Positions 54,073 through 62,265 of a stretch of 64,000 nt of DNA are shown here, in pieces. Below the pieces are notes generated by a model. The model saw only the letters and a list, made by a program, of their open reading frames with translations, was not told the origin of the DNA and did not search any database. The translations under genes and the position numbers were made by a program. Positions within the stretch are counted from its first letter, which is position 1. Every line of letters begins with the position of its first letter. The DNA comes from Fredinandcohnia quinoae (GTDB lineage: Bacteria > Bacillota > Bacilli > Bacillales > Bacillaceae_L): positions 1 to 64,000 of the forward strand of contig NZ_JAKTTI010000022.1 of NCBI RefSeq assembly GCF_022427965.1, given 5' to 3'.

Positions 54073-54555
54073 TTACTCTATCGTTTCCAATAATTCCACA
54101 TCGATATTCATAACATCTTCCCAGCTATGGAAAAGTTCTAAATGCCACTTATCCCTTTCTCTTGTAAACCCATTTTCTTCAATCCAATTATGTAATTGGC
54201 CATACGCTTCTCTGATCTTGTGATTTGGCCCTTTATGCCTTAAGACAGCATACTTTTGTGGAGGAACCGTTAAGACAACCATGCCTTGTGGAATCTCCTC
54301 ATATTCTTTTACCTCGAAACAAACCCAATAACCATCTTCCTCTTCTGGGCAATCATCTCCAGCAACAAAGGCACCTATTTGTTTTGTCGGGTTGATTACA
54401 TGTTTGATTTCATTTTTACGTTCATCTAAAAGCTTTGACGCTCTAGGTATTTCTAATACATATTGATCACCAGGACAAACTACTCGAATCCCTACCAACT
54501 TTAATTCCTTTTCGTTAATTACAGTTATGTCTTGCATTATTTGTTCTGACATCAT
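54073..54555 (-). CDS. Standalone GyrI-like effector-binding domain protein
   Basis: The 160-residue protein contains KLVGIRVVCPGDQYV, VCFEVKEYEEIPQGMVVLTVPPQKYAVLRHKGP and WIEENGFTRERDKWHLELF, the GyrI/AraC effector-binding fold. No DNA-binding part is present. Such proteins sequester or hydrolyse small cationic compounds. The ATG at 54555 follows AAGGAGG by 9 nt. It is probably co-transcribed with the DUF1801 gene. Confidence 0.8.
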   Translation of the reverse strand: MMSEQIMQDITVINEKELKLVGIRVVCPGDQYVLEIPRASKLLDERKNEIKHVINPTKQIGAFVAGDDCPEEEDGYWVCFEVKEYEEIPQGMVVLTVPPQKYAVLRHKGPNHKIREAYGQLHNWIEENGFTRERDKWHLELFHSWEDVMNIDVELLETIE

Positions 54556-54606
54556 CAAATTGTCCTCCTTCTCTTTGCGTACACTTTTTTTGAAGTTACT
54601 GTTTCT

Positions 54607-55050
54607 TCATTTTTTCATCTCTTCTATACAAAAATCTACAAACTGCTCGATCGGTCCGATGTACTGTTTTACCTCTGGAAGGTGATAAAAGGTACTCGTA
54701 AGTTCAAATTTGTTAACATCATTGTTGGATGAATATAGAAAAACTCTTTTACCCTGTCCCAATGCAATTCCCATTTCAATATGGCTTCCCTTACCCGCTG
54801 GCAGTAGAATGATGACGAAATCAGATTCTAGCACAGCAGCTTTTTCTTTTTTTCCAATTTCCATTAATTGTCCTAACGACGTAGCCCTTTCATTGGCAGT
54901 CCAATCATAAGTTTGTAAATATCCTTTATTTTTTAAACTCTCACTCACGTATCTTACTGAGTCAATATTCGCAAAGCTTGAAGCAACGTAAAACTTCTTT
55001 TCATAGTCTGCGGCAAGTTTTGAATATGCCTCCAGAACTCGATTCTTCAC
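54607..55050 (-). CDS. Nucleoside 2-deoxyribosyltransferase-like protein
   Basis: The 147-residue protein has the Rossmann-like FYVASSFANIDSVRYVSESLKNKG, then SDFVIILLPAGKGSHIEMGIALGQGKRVFLYS, the active-site-like region (Glu in SHIEMG) of nucleoside 2-deoxyribosyltransferases. The substrate may be a nucleoside or a modified nucleotide. The start is GTG, 8 nt after AGGGAG. It follows the Clp-N/GNAT gene. Confidence 0.75.
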   Translation of the reverse strand: MKNRVLEAYSKLAADYEKKFYVASSFANIDSVRYVSESLKNKGYLQTYDWTANERATSLGQLMEIGKKEKAAVLESDFVIILLPAGKGSHIEMGIALGQGKRVFLYSSNNDVNKFELTSTFYHLPEVKQYIGPIEQFVDFCIEEMKK

Positions 55051-55067
55051 ATCTATCGCTCCCTTTA

Positions 55068-55928
55068 TTAACTAAATGGAATTGGATATGGAATCACAAC
55101 TGCATTACATGCTTTCTCGTAAAATTCAATCGGTCCCGCTCCTCCGATAATCGCATATTCATAACCAATCTCCTTCATATCACGTAAACAATGATGAAGC
55201 AGTGAATACCCAATTCCCTTAGTTCGTTTAGAGGTGGCAACACCCATTGGTCCGAAGTAACCTTTCTTATTCTGATACGTGTCAAATGCAGCAAAACCGA
55301 TTATTTCATTACAGTCGTTTAATGCAATATAAATATTGGGTTCACTTAATTCGAACCCACTGACAATTGTTTGTGACCATTCACCTGAAAATCGATGCTC
55401 GACAAAAGAAACAAGTAAGTCATAATCATCATGAGTTACTTTTCGGATTTTACTAGATTGTATGTCTGGGAATGTGTACTTACCAAGATGTGTAATCATA
55501 TCACGGGCAGTGGTGCCAAGAGCTATCATGATATTCTTAATTTGATCTGTTAGAAGATTGTTAATTGTCTTTGTTGTGAGGAGTGCTCTTAGTACATGGC
55601 CTTCATTCAGATGGATTTGGTTGTACTTTTTCATATAGGAAATGGCAGCCTCAAAAGCCTTCTCTACTTCATCAGTAACTTTTGAATCGATGAAGTTGCT
55701 GTGGTGGATGGTTTGGTCATCCATAGCAAGGACAGCTCCTCGAAAGGTTGAGATATCTAGCTCACATTTCATCGCCATTTCTCCTAGTGCACCAGATTTT
55801 TCTTGTAAAAAAGCAATCAGCAGGTGAACTGGATTCATCATCTTTTCGTTAGATAGCACAGCTTCTCTTTTCGCAGTTGCTATGATTTTCTTAAGAGTAT
55901 TTGTTAAATATAGTTTCGTATGCTCCAG
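55068..55928 (-). CDS. Clp-N domain fused to GNAT acetyltransferase, likely CTG start
   Basis: The N-terminal 110 residues resemble the Clp/ClpC N-domain repeat (LKKIIATAKREA, MNPVHLLIAFLQE, NEGHVLRALL). The C-terminal half is a GNAT domain (RKVTHDDYDLL, IYIALNDCNEIIGFAAF, ATSKRTKGIGYSLLHHCL). The first Clp-N helix is encoded upstream of the first conventional start (GTG at 55859). A CTG at 55928 lies 6 nt after AGGGGAG and just inside an in-frame stop, so CTG is the likely initiator. Function unknown. Confidence 0.72.
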   Translation of the reverse strand: MEHTKLYLTNTLKKIIATAKREAVLSNEKMMNPVHLLIAFLQEKSGALGEMAMKCELDISTFRGAVLAMDDQTIHHSNFIDSKVTDEVEKAFEAAISYMKKYNQIHLNEGHVLRALLTTKTINNLLTDQIKNIMIALGTTARDMITHLGKYTFPDIQSSKIRKVTHDDYDLLVSFVEHRFSGEWSQTIVSGFELSEPNIYIALNDCNEIIGFAAFDTYQNKKGYFGPMGVATSKRTKGIGYSLLHHCLRDMKEIGYEYAIIGGAGPIEFYEKACNAVVIPYPIPFS

Positions 55929-55943
55929 TATAATCTCCCCTAC

Positions 55944-56957
55944 TTATATGAATTTTTGTAATATCGAACCTTTTCCATTTTCAACTTTCACTTCTGCAAA
56001 AGCACCATTTATCAATGTTATTTGGGGTGGGACATGGCCGCAGTCAATGTCATAAATGATCGGAATCTGTAGTTCATCAAATAGATCTTGATATACATCT
56101 TCAATTGTATAATTCTCTACAGGCGTATTTTTATCGCTGCGTCCAAACATAATCCCGGAACAATGATCAAACCAGCCTGCAAGCTTCATTTGCACTAATG
56201 TTCTTCGTATATCTGTAGTATTCAGCTCACAGTTTTCCAAATACCACAAAATTGGTTCCTCATTAATAAATTGCTTTCTGAAGTTGGCTACATCTCCAAA
56301 TGATGTCCCAATTAAATGCCGAATAATATCGATACAGCCGCCAAGCAATCGGCCTTTTACTTCCACTTTTTCATGCGCAACAATCTTCCATTCTGTCTTC
56401 TCTGTTAAATGATACACACATGGTGATGCGTTATTGTGCTGCCATTGCTTTTGATACAACTCAGATGACATCTGTAAGATTGATTCACCTGCATCAGTTG
56501 ATAAAACTTTTTCCCACATCGCAGTTGTATCATCTGAGTACTCTCCCCTTAAATCAATCAGATTTGTACCATGTGCGGTTGCAATCCCGGTCTTTAATGT
56601 TACCGCCAATAACAGAATACTTATATCTGAGTAACCAAGGATCCATTTTGGTCGAAGCTTGTCAAAATCAATATGTTCAAGAATTTCAACTAGTAATTCC
56701 CCACCCCATGGCGGAATAATTACATCAATTTGATCGTTTTGTATCATCTCATTAAACTCATCTGCACGCTTCTTAGCTGGTGCTGATTTGGCTTTATGCT
56801 CCGTCCAAACAGTATCACCGCATATTGTTTGATAGCCTTTTGTGTTCAAGCGTTTACATGCGAGCTTTACTAAATCATGCTTGTCATCCTCCACACCAGA
56901 TGATGGTGCTGTAACACCAATGGATGCTCCCTGTTTCAAATTAGGATATGAAATCAT
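55944..56957 (-). CDS. S66-family peptidase (LD-carboxypeptidase / MccF-like)
   Basis: The 337-residue protein has GASIGVTAPSSGVED, the nucleophile serine in WILGYSDISILL, the glutamate of ILWYLENCELN and the histidine in IDCGHVPPQITL, the Ser-Glu-His triad of S66. Members trim LD-peptide bonds in cell-wall recycling or cleave microcin C-type compounds (MccF). The group with the GYSD motif and this length is closer to MccF-like self-immunity proteins. GGAGGAG precedes the ATG. Confidence 0.85.
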   Translation of the reverse strand: MISYPNLKQGASIGVTAPSSGVEDDKHDLVKLACKRLNTKGYQTICGDTVWTEHKAKSAPAKKRADEFNEMIQNDQIDVIIPPWGGELLVEILEHIDFDKLRPKWILGYSDISILLLAVTLKTGIATAHGTNLIDLRGEYSDDTTAMWEKVLSTDAGESILQMSSELYQKQWQHNNASPCVYHLTEKTEWKIVAHEKVEVKGRLLGGCIDIIRHLIGTSFGDVANFRKQFINEEPILWYLENCELNTTDIRRTLVQMKLAGWFDHCSGIMFGRSDKNTPVENYTIEDVYQDLFDELQIPIIYDIDCGHVPPQITLINGAFAEVKVENGKGSILQKFI

Positions 56958-57064
56958 GTATTCTCCTCCAAACTTTTTGACTTTAGAATATATTTCTCTA
57001 TGAAACTTTGAAATCCTTTTCTTGCTGAAGATTTTCTAATTTTAGTATCATCTTCGGTTCTTCT

Positions 57065-57083
57065 GTATATACTAAGTATATAC
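57065..57083. promoter_or_regulatory. MazEF operator palindrome
   Basis: GTATATACTAAGTATATAC is a perfect 9-1-9 palindrome, 23 bp upstream of the first mazE start. A TATACT -10-like box lies inside it, so bound MazE-MazF would block initiation. Confidence 0.65.
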
Positions 57084-57105
57084 ATCATAATATAGGAGTG
57101 ATATA

Positions 57106-57390
57106 ATGACTTCAAATATGAGTAGCGAAAGAAAAGAGGAGGTAATCATTTTGCTAACAAAGGTGCAGAAATGGGGCAACAGTCTAGCTGTTCGAATCCC
57201 AAGTAATATTGCTGAAAAAATTGAGATTGAACAAGGTTCAGAAATAGAATTAAGTTTAGTTAATCAAGTCTTAACATTAAAACCTAAAATTCGGAAAGCA
57301 ACTTTGGACGAACTTTTAGCTAAAGTAACGAATGAAAATCGTCATTCCGAGATTGATTTCGGCTCAACCGAAGGGAATGAATTATTATAA
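57106..57390 (+). CDS. mazE: MazE antitoxin (AbrB type)
   Basis: The 94-residue protein has an AbrB/MazE swapped-hairpin DNA-binding domain (KVQKWGNSLAVRIPSNIAEKI ... EQGSEIELSL). The C-terminal tail DELLAKVTNENRHSEIDFGSTEGNELL is the part that normally wraps MazF. It resembles the E. coli MazE/ChpBI kind rather than the ribbon-helix-helix MazE of B. subtilis. Two starts have ribosome sites: ATG 57106 (GGAG) and TTG 57151 (AGGAGG); the second gives the usual family length. Its stop overlaps the mazF start. Confidence 0.88.
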   Translation: MTSNMSSERKEEVIILLTKVQKWGNSLAVRIPSNIAEKIEIEQGSEIELSLVNQVLTLKPKIRKATLDELLAKVTNENRHSEIDFGSTEGNELL

Positions 57391-57716
57391 TGTTGGTACC
57401 TGACCGTGGTGACCTTGTCTATCTTAACTTTAATCCACAAGCAGGACATGAACAGGCTGGTACACGCCCGGCAATTGTTCTTTCCCCAAAATCTTTTAAT
57501 GAAGTCACTGGTTTTTCAATTGTATGTCCTATTACTCGCCAACAAAAAGGGTACCCTTTTGAAGTAGCTTTACCAAATGGTTTAGGTATAGAAGGGGTAA
57601 TTTTAACAGACCAAGTAAAAAGTTTGGATTGGCGTGCACGAAATTTTTCTATTAAAGGACAAGTACCAAAAGATATTGTTGAAGACTGTTTGAATTTAAT
57701 ACATACATTTTTATAG
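57390..57716 (+). CDS. mazF: MazF endoribonuclease toxin
   Basis: The 108-residue protein has PDRGDLVYLNFNPQAGHEQAGTRPA (split by loops), VVCPITRQQKGYPFEV and LTDQVKSLDWRAR, which match the E. coli MazF/ChpBK sequence pattern. Key residues, the Arg of GTRPA and the Thr of ITRQ, are intact, so the toxin is probably active as an mRNA interferase. Its ATG overlaps the mazE stop by 1 bp (TAATG). A hairpin follows 12 bp after the stop. Confidence 0.93.
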   Translation: MLVPDRGDLVYLNFNPQAGHEQAGTRPAIVLSPKSFNEVTGFSIVCPITRQQKGYPFEVALPNGLGIEGVILTDQVKSLDWRARNFSIKGQVPKDIVEDCLNLIHTFL

Positions 57717-57728
57717 CATTCTATTAAA

Positions 57729-57775
57729 AAAAGTAAACGCCCCTGTCTCTGTCCGAGATGGATGGTTTACTTTTA
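57729..57775 (+). terminator. Terminator of mazEF
   Basis: AAAAGTAAAC pairs with GTTTACTTTT, with a second small stem inside. Confidence 0.7.
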
Positions 57776-57793
57776 TTACGTAACTATTCTTTA

Positions 57794-58077
57794 TTACTTC
57801 CAATACAAACCAGAAACCTCATCCCAGTTCCAATGCTCATTATAATTGCTACCCACTGCAATGTTCTCAATCCACTTCTTCGGATCTATTGCATCTTTAT
57901 CTAATGAAAACATCTGCTTCCTTTCGATCAGCCCGAATCCACAAAAGTTTATCGTCATGATACATCGGAAGAAAATCTCCTTCGGATTGTGGTGGAGATG
58001 TCAGTTTTCTTTGCTTATGTTTTTGAAGGTATATATGATAATTACTAGGCTTCGGTCTTTTCTCAACCTCTACTCAT
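57794..58077 (-). pseudogene. Frameshifted ~93-residue gene of unknown family
   Basis: An ATG at 58077 with AAAGGAAAGTGA upstream begins MSRG, then the sense continues in another frame as EKRPKPSNYHIYLQKHKQRK, GDFLPMYHDDKLLWIRADRK, and in a third frame as MFSLDKDAIDPKKWIENIAV, ending DEVSGLYWK and TAA at 57794. Two single-base insertions (near 58064-58067 and 57912-57916) restore one frame if removed. Either a recently decayed gene or sequencing errors. I do not recognise the family. Confidence 0.6.
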
Positions 58078-58126
58078 TCACTTTCCTTTGAAAGACTTTT
58101 TGATTTTATGAGCATTTCCCTTTCAC

Positions 58127-58155
58127 ACAAAAAAGCCTCAATTAATTGGTGCTTT
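58127..58155 (-). terminator. Terminator of the ABM-family gene
   Basis: On the minus strand AAAGC pairs with GCTTTTTT around a CAATTAATTG palindrome. Confidence 0.65.
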
Positions 58156-58158
58156 AGC

Positions 58159-58455
58159 CTATGAAAGATTCACCTTTATATAATGTTCAACAGTGGGAAA
58201 TGGATCATAAAAATGATGTAATAATGCTTTCCATTCCTTGTACTCACTCGATTTCCTAAAGCCCTCTGTGTGATCCTCCAACGTTTCCCATTTTACTAGA
58301 AGTACATACTTTCCCTTTTCCTCAATACAATACTGCAATTCATGTGAAATATAACCGCTCATTGATGAAATAATCTTGGACGCTTTGCGAAACACCTCTT
58401 CAAATTCTTGTTCCATTCCTGTCTTTACTTCAAGTATAGCAACTTCTAATATCAT
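58159..58455 (-). CDS. Antibiotic biosynthesis monooxygenase (ABM) domain protein
   Basis: The 98-residue protein has the dimeric alpha-beta-barrel pattern: MILEVAILEVKTGMEQEFEEVFRKA, GYISHELQYCIEEKGKYVLLVKWETLEDHTEGFRKS (in parts) and EWKALLHHFY. ABM proteins oxidise quinol-like substrates or degrade heme, but many are uncharacterised. The ATG at 58455 has GGA upstream at 8 nt; an ATG three codons earlier lies too close to it. It is monocistronic. Confidence 0.83.
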   Translation of the reverse strand: MILEVAILEVKTGMEQEFEEVFRKASKIISSMSGYISHELQYCIEEKGKYVLLVKWETLEDHTEGFRKSSEYKEWKALLHHFYDPFPTVEHYIKVNLS

Positions 58456-58604
58456 CGAAACCATCCTTTCAAAAACTAACGTACGATCCTTCTTTTATAG
58501 ACTATTATATAGTTTTTATTCCATCTCACTCATTTTAGAAGGACTTTTTCACTTCGAAAAAGAATTAGAAGGAAATCAGAAAAAAATACAAATGGGAGGT
58601 TAAG

Positions 58605-59366
58605 ATGGAAAAGGTAATTGAAAAGGTAAAAGAAATTGATATTGGAGATCTCGGGATAATCATTTACTCCCAAAAACAACAAAGGATTATTTCTTCATTA
58701 AATAGTAATCTAGTCGTACCACTTGCTTCTGCAGCAAAGGTTGCAATCGGATATTGTATAGCAAAGTGGATTGAAGATGGCCTCTATACATGGGATGACA
58801 TTATGATGGATATTCACTTCAACCCTGACGAAAATAGCCATCAATTGTATCCCCACCTTCAACAGAGAAGATCACTTGCACTTCGTGATGCAGTTGAAGT
58901 GATGATTGCGTGCCATGATAGTTTCCTAGCAAAAAATATAGTTTCTCATTGTGGTGGATGGGATTTGCTCAATCTTAAAATTCAAGCTCATTTTACTCAT
59001 ATTACCGTAACCGAAAATCCTCGAGACATGGATAATAATGGTGAACTTGGTGAGATTCACAAACTTATTTGTTCCATTTATCAGGGCTATCAAAAAAATC
59101 CCGAACTATGGCTTCCTGTTATAATTGGATTAGTCAGACAAAATGATGAAATTGAAGGCATTCCCGGACATTTGTTAAATCATATGACAGGCGGATTAGA
59201 AGATGTAATTGTTGATATTGGTATAGTAGGAGAATTTAATTCAGATCCCTTGTTGTATGCACTCGGAGCAAAAGGGTTACCGAATCGATATGTCCACCAA
59301 GAATCCGATAAAAAGATAATCGAAACCATGAAGTTATTATATGCGGAATATCTATCCCAGGGCTGA
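58605..59366 (+). CDS. Class A beta-lactamase-like serine hydrolase
   Basis: The 253-residue protein has a penicillin-binding-like core with S-x-x-K in VVPLASAAKVAIGYCIAKW and the DAVEVMIACHDSFLAKNIV helix. No signal peptide is seen and no clear KTG motif follows (HMTGG is the nearest), so it is more likely an esterase/peptidase relative than a true beta-lactamase. AAATGGGAGG precedes the ATG. It converges on a truncated phosphatase gene. Confidence 0.75.
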   Translation: MEKVIEKVKEIDIGDLGIIIYSQKQQRIISSLNSNLVVPLASAAKVAIGYCIAKWIEDGLYTWDDIMMDIHFNPDENSHQLYPHLQQRRSLALRDAVEVMIACHDSFLAKNIVSHCGGWDLLNLKIQAHFTHITVTENPRDMDNNGELGEIHKLICSIYQGYQKNPELWLPVIIGLVRQNDEIEGIPGHLLNHMTGGLEDVIVDIGIVGEFNSDPLLYALGAKGLPNRYVHQESDKKIIETMKLLYAEYLSQG

Positions 59367-59378
59367 ATTATTCGAAGA

Positions 59379-59419
59379 ACTCTATGAATATATGGTATTC
59401 ACCTTCTTAATATTCATAG
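59379..59419. terminator. Hairpin between convergent genes
   Basis: CTCTATGAATAT pairs exactly with ATATTCATAGAG. It spans the end of the broken phosphatase gene. Confidence 0.55.
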
Positions 59420-59588
59420 AGTCGCTTGCTTCAAATGCTTGGTGCAGATCATCTGAAGAAAGTCGATTGGCCAAGGAAATAGCCTGCTGTCTCCCTTTTA
59501 AATTTAATGATATGTCGCTAAGCCCTTGGGCTTTGCTAAGTTCATTCCATTCCGTAATCCCATGCCTAATTAGGCCAATTGTTGTCAT
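59382..59588 (-). pseudogene. N-terminal fragment of a histidine phosphatase
   Basis: The 68-codon frame starts TTIGLIRHGITEWNELSKAQG and reads through DISLNLKGRQQAISLANRLSS, a good histidine-phosphatase start. It then runs into an unrelated tail and stops; members normally reach about 190 residues and need a second histidine. The ribosome site (AAGGTAAAAAA) and ATG are intact. This looks like a truncation created at the boundary with the serine hydrolase gene. Confidence 0.75.
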
Positions 59589-59791
59589 TTTTTTACCTTC
59601 CCCTTCATTAACCCAATCACGTAAAACATTTGGGTAATTAAAAATGATAGAAGAATAATGATAACTGAACCGATTGTATAAACTGCTGATTCACCATAGT
59701 CAGCAACACTGCCAAACATACTAGCACATACAAAAAATAATATTACACTACCCATTACTGTTAAGAGAAAAATACTAATGTATTCGAACAA
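59585..59791 (-). CDS. Small two-span membrane protein
   Basis: The 68-residue protein has two hydrophobic helices (about 5-27 and 36-58) and a basic end (KGKVKK). It starts at TTG 7 nt after GGAGG and overlaps the start of the truncated phosphatase by ATGA, so the two formed an operon. Family unknown. Confidence 0.6.
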   Translation of the reverse strand: MFEYISIFLLTVMGSVILFFVCASMFGSVADYGESAVYTIGSVIIILLSFLITQMFYVIGLMKGKVKK

Positions 59792-59969
59792 ACAAACACC
59801 TCCTCAGTTCTTAATATTACCAATTATACAATGAATTGGTTAAAATTTTATTAATAAATGCAATATTTTAATAATTATATGCAAATCAACTTACAATAAT
59901 GTAAAATATAGGGTAGTGTTCCTGCGTTTTCATAATAAAATTTTCGATAGTAGCAAGGAGATAATTAAT

Positions 59970-60140
59970 ATGGATTGGAAAAAGTATGCATTTCTATTAA
60001 TACCATTCCTACTTTTAGGCATTATTTTAGTAGTCTATTTACCACATGAGCAAATTCATTATGCAACCCTAGTACCACTAGTTTTCTGGGCTATATATTA
60101 TATTTGGATCTACATTGAAAAGAGGCAAAGAAAAGAGTGA
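59970..60140 (+). CDS. Small two-span membrane protein
   Basis: The 56-residue protein (MDWKKYAFLLIPFLLLGIIL ... IYIEKRQRKE) has two membrane helices and a charged end. AAGGAG lies 10 nt upstream of the ATG at 59970; the frame extends further without a ribosome site. Function unknown. Another small membrane gene follows 34 bp downstream. Confidence 0.6.
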   Translation: MDWKKYAFLLIPFLLLGIILVVYLPHEQIHYATLVPLVFWAIYYIWIYIEKRQRKE

Positions 60141-60174
60141 TATTTAAATTTACTTGTTAAAGGAGTCAGTCGAA

Positions 60175-60372
60175 ATGTATTACGATATCATTAGTGGAGT
60201 CATATATACGCTATTATTTTGGTGGGTAATCCTGCTTTTTTTTCAACGGGCTACTAATCGTTATCCAGTAAGGAATACATGGAAAAAGGATATCATCTTA
60301 ACATTCATCCAAAGTGTTGTTATCCTACTATTATTACCTGTTCTAGTTTATTTCCTGAGGGATAATATGTAG
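60175..60372 (+). CDS. Small two-span membrane protein
   Basis: The 65-residue protein (MYYDIISGVIYTLLFWWVIL ... VYFLRDNM) has two membrane helices joined by a basic loop (RATNRYPVRNTWKKD). AAAGGAG precedes the ATG at 60175. It is probably co-transcribed with the genes on either side. Function unknown. Confidence 0.6.
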   Translation: MYYDIISGVIYTLLFWWVILLFFQRATNRYPVRNTWKKDIILTFIQSVVILLLLPVLVYFLRDNM

Positions 60373-60408
60373 AAATGATGATTACTTTTTAAAAAGGAGT
60401 GAGAAAAT

Positions 60409-60810
60409 ATGAACCAAATCATTTATAAAGAAAATGTCAAAATCAAAGCAAAGGAGCTCTCAGAAGTATTCAAATCATCGGGCATTAAACGACCTTCAGA
60501 TGATTTACCAAGATTACAGCGAATGATCGAAAACTCAAATATAATTATTACAGCATGGGATGCTGATAAAATCGTTGGTGTTGCTAGAGCGATAACAGAT
60601 TATAGCTATTGTTGTTATCTATCTGATCTAGCTGTAGATAAAGAGTATCAAGGTAAAGGCATTGGTAAAGAACTTATTAGATTAACGCGAGAACATATCA
60701 GTGATGAAGTGGCCTTAATACTTTTATCTGCCCCTACAGCTATGGAATACTATCCAATGATTGGTTTTGAAGCGATTGATAATGGTTTTAAGATTGCTAG
60801 AAAGAGATAG
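60409..60810 (+). CDS. GNAT acetyltransferase
   Basis: The 133-residue protein has the acetyl-CoA loop LAVDKEYQGKGIGKELIRLT and the late AMEYYPMIGFEAIDNGFKI. The GNAT fold is otherwise short and complete, close to YvbK/YjaB-like members. Acceptor unknown. AAAGGAGTGAG precedes the ATG. It is third in a run of plus-strand genes. Confidence 0.87.
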   Translation: MNQIIYKENVKIKAKELSEVFKSSGIKRPSDDLPRLQRMIENSNIIITAWDADKIVGVARAITDYSYCCYLSDLAVDKEYQGKGIGKELIRLTREHISDEVALILLSAPTAMEYYPMIGFEAIDNGFKIARKR

Positions 60811-60881
60811 TTCTTTATTAGTATTTTACATCCACAAGAGGAATGGAAAAAACTTGTGGGTTACCCCTGTAACTTCGCCAT

Positions 60882-61568
60882 CTATTTTTGGAGTTTTTCC
60901 TTTATACGCACACATTTATTTAGGTGCAAAAAGATATGTCTTGTTGCAGGCATCAAAATTAAACCAGCAATATTTTGTTTACTCCAGTACTCTGCTAACC
61001 ATTTTGAATTCTGCATAACTGAATTTTCATCAAATAATCGATTAATTCTTTTTTGATCAACTTGCAGTTTAAAGTGTCCTGGTTTTAATGCTGAAATGAT
61101 ATCTTGTGTCTGTCTACCCACTGCTCTTCTATATGCTAATAATGAATTAAAATCAATTCTTTCACTTAATGCAGCAATGTCCTCTTCACTCATATCGTTT
61201 CCAGAATGAGTAAATTCAAGGTTCATTTTTTCAATCCAATTTGCAGTATGTAGAACTTGTTGAACATTAGCCACCAATATATTCATCGTCATATCCTCAA
61301 TTCGAGCAATATGCCATAGGTGCCATGCAATCGAATTGTTCGTATCAGGATTTGGTACAGGGTACTCTCTAAAAATTGATTCATCCAAGTCCCTTAACAC
61401 TTCATCTTCTAAGGTTACTTGACCTGTCTTCCCAATAGAAGACGAGTGTACTAAGGAATGTTGAGATAGGAATAATTGAATTGCTTTTGAATGTTCTTCA
61501 GGTTTTAATAAGATTTCTTTTAATTTCTTATGGTTTTCATTCCAAACCTTTCGTTGTTTCATGTCCAT
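60882..61568 (-). CDS. DinB-family protein
   Basis: The protein (228 residues) contains NNSIAWHLWHIARIEDMTMNILV, where the histidine pair fits the DinB/YfiT four-helix metal site, and a late histidine in RHIFLHLNKC. DinB proteins act in thiol transfer or are uncharacterised; the fold is induced by DNA damage in B. subtilis but this member differs. The start is uncertain: ATG 61568 or the TTG codons just before it after GGAG. Confidence 0.78.
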   Translation of the reverse strand: MDMKQRKVWNENHKKLKEILLKPEEHSKAIQLFLSQHSLVHSSSIGKTGQVTLEDEVLRDLDESIFREYPVPNPDTNNSIAWHLWHIARIEDMTMNILVANVQQVLHTANWIEKMNLEFTHSGNDMSEEDIAALSERIDFNSLLAYRRAVGRQTQDIISALKPGHFKLQVDQKRINRLFDENSVMQNSKWLAEYWSKQNIAGLILMPATRHIFLHLNKCVRIKEKLQK

Positions 61569-61616
61569 TTTCAACAATCGCTCCTACTATCACATTAGAT
61601 TGATTCCTTTCCAATG

Positions 61617-62030
61617 TTAAATATTATATTTCACTTTAAATTCAGGACTCAATTCACTCCAGACGTCGAACTTATTCCCATCCAAATCATAAAATACAAA
61701 ATTCCTTCCCGCATGTCCTCTATTTTCAATTTCTCCAACCTTCATGTTACGTTCCTTGAAATCATGATTTAGTTGTTCTAATGCTTCTAGACCATCTACT
61801 TCAAACGTAATCGAAAAACGTTCCTCCCCATGAATGTCATAAAAATTTGCAGTTTGGTTTTCCTTCGACTTTACTAGAAAAAAACTTTGATTTGCAAAAT
61901 TAATAATCGCCTTATCCTCATCCACATAGCCTAACTCTACTCCTAGATTTTGAATATACCAATTAGAAGATTGTTCTACATCTTGAACCGGTATGTATGT
62001 CGTGCCTACTCTGATTAGCTTATTATTCAT
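61617..62030 (-). CDS. VOC-family (glyoxalase-like) protein
   Basis: The 137-residue protein has two VOC modules, starting VGTTYIPVQDVEQSSNWYIQNLG and ending FVFYDLDGNKFDVWSE. The residues that would bind metal (usually His/Glu) are partly replaced, so it may lack metal activity. The substrate is unknown. It lies between the DinB and lipoprotein genes. Confidence 0.8.
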   Translation of the reverse strand: MNNKLIRVGTTYIPVQDVEQSSNWYIQNLGVELGYVDEDKAIINFANQSFFLVKSKENQTANFYDIHGEERFSITFEVDGLEALEQLNHDFKERNMKVGEIENRGHAGRNFVFYDLDGNKFDVWSELSPEFKVKYNI

Positions 62031-62073
62031 TTACAATCACCTCTAGTTTTAGTGTGAAAATCGATTTTCGTAA

Positions 62074-62262
62074 CTACTTAACTTTAAAGTTAAAATACTT
62101 AATTTGAAATTCCTGGTCATGATGTGTCAACGAAGTTGGAGTTTGATCGGGTAATTCTAGATGAGGTTTATCTTGAGATGTGTTATTTGTACAACTAATA
62201 AGGAGAACTGAAGAACTAAGGATTATTGCTCGTATTATGAATCTCTTTATCTCATTCACCAA
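62074..62262 (-). CDS. Small lipoprotein candidate
   Basis: The 62-residue frame has a basic start, a hydrophobic run and a lipobox VLLISC (Cys24), then a short Asn/Pro/Asp-rich tail ending KYFNFKVK. It starts at TTG or GTG without a strong ribosome site, 3 bp after the stop of the 37-residue frame, so re-initiation is possible. Function unknown. Confidence 0.45.
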   Translation of the reverse strand: MVNEIKRFIIRAIILSSSVLLISCTNNTSQDKPHLELPDQTPTSLTHHDQEFQIKYFNFKVK

Positions 62263-62265
62263 CTT

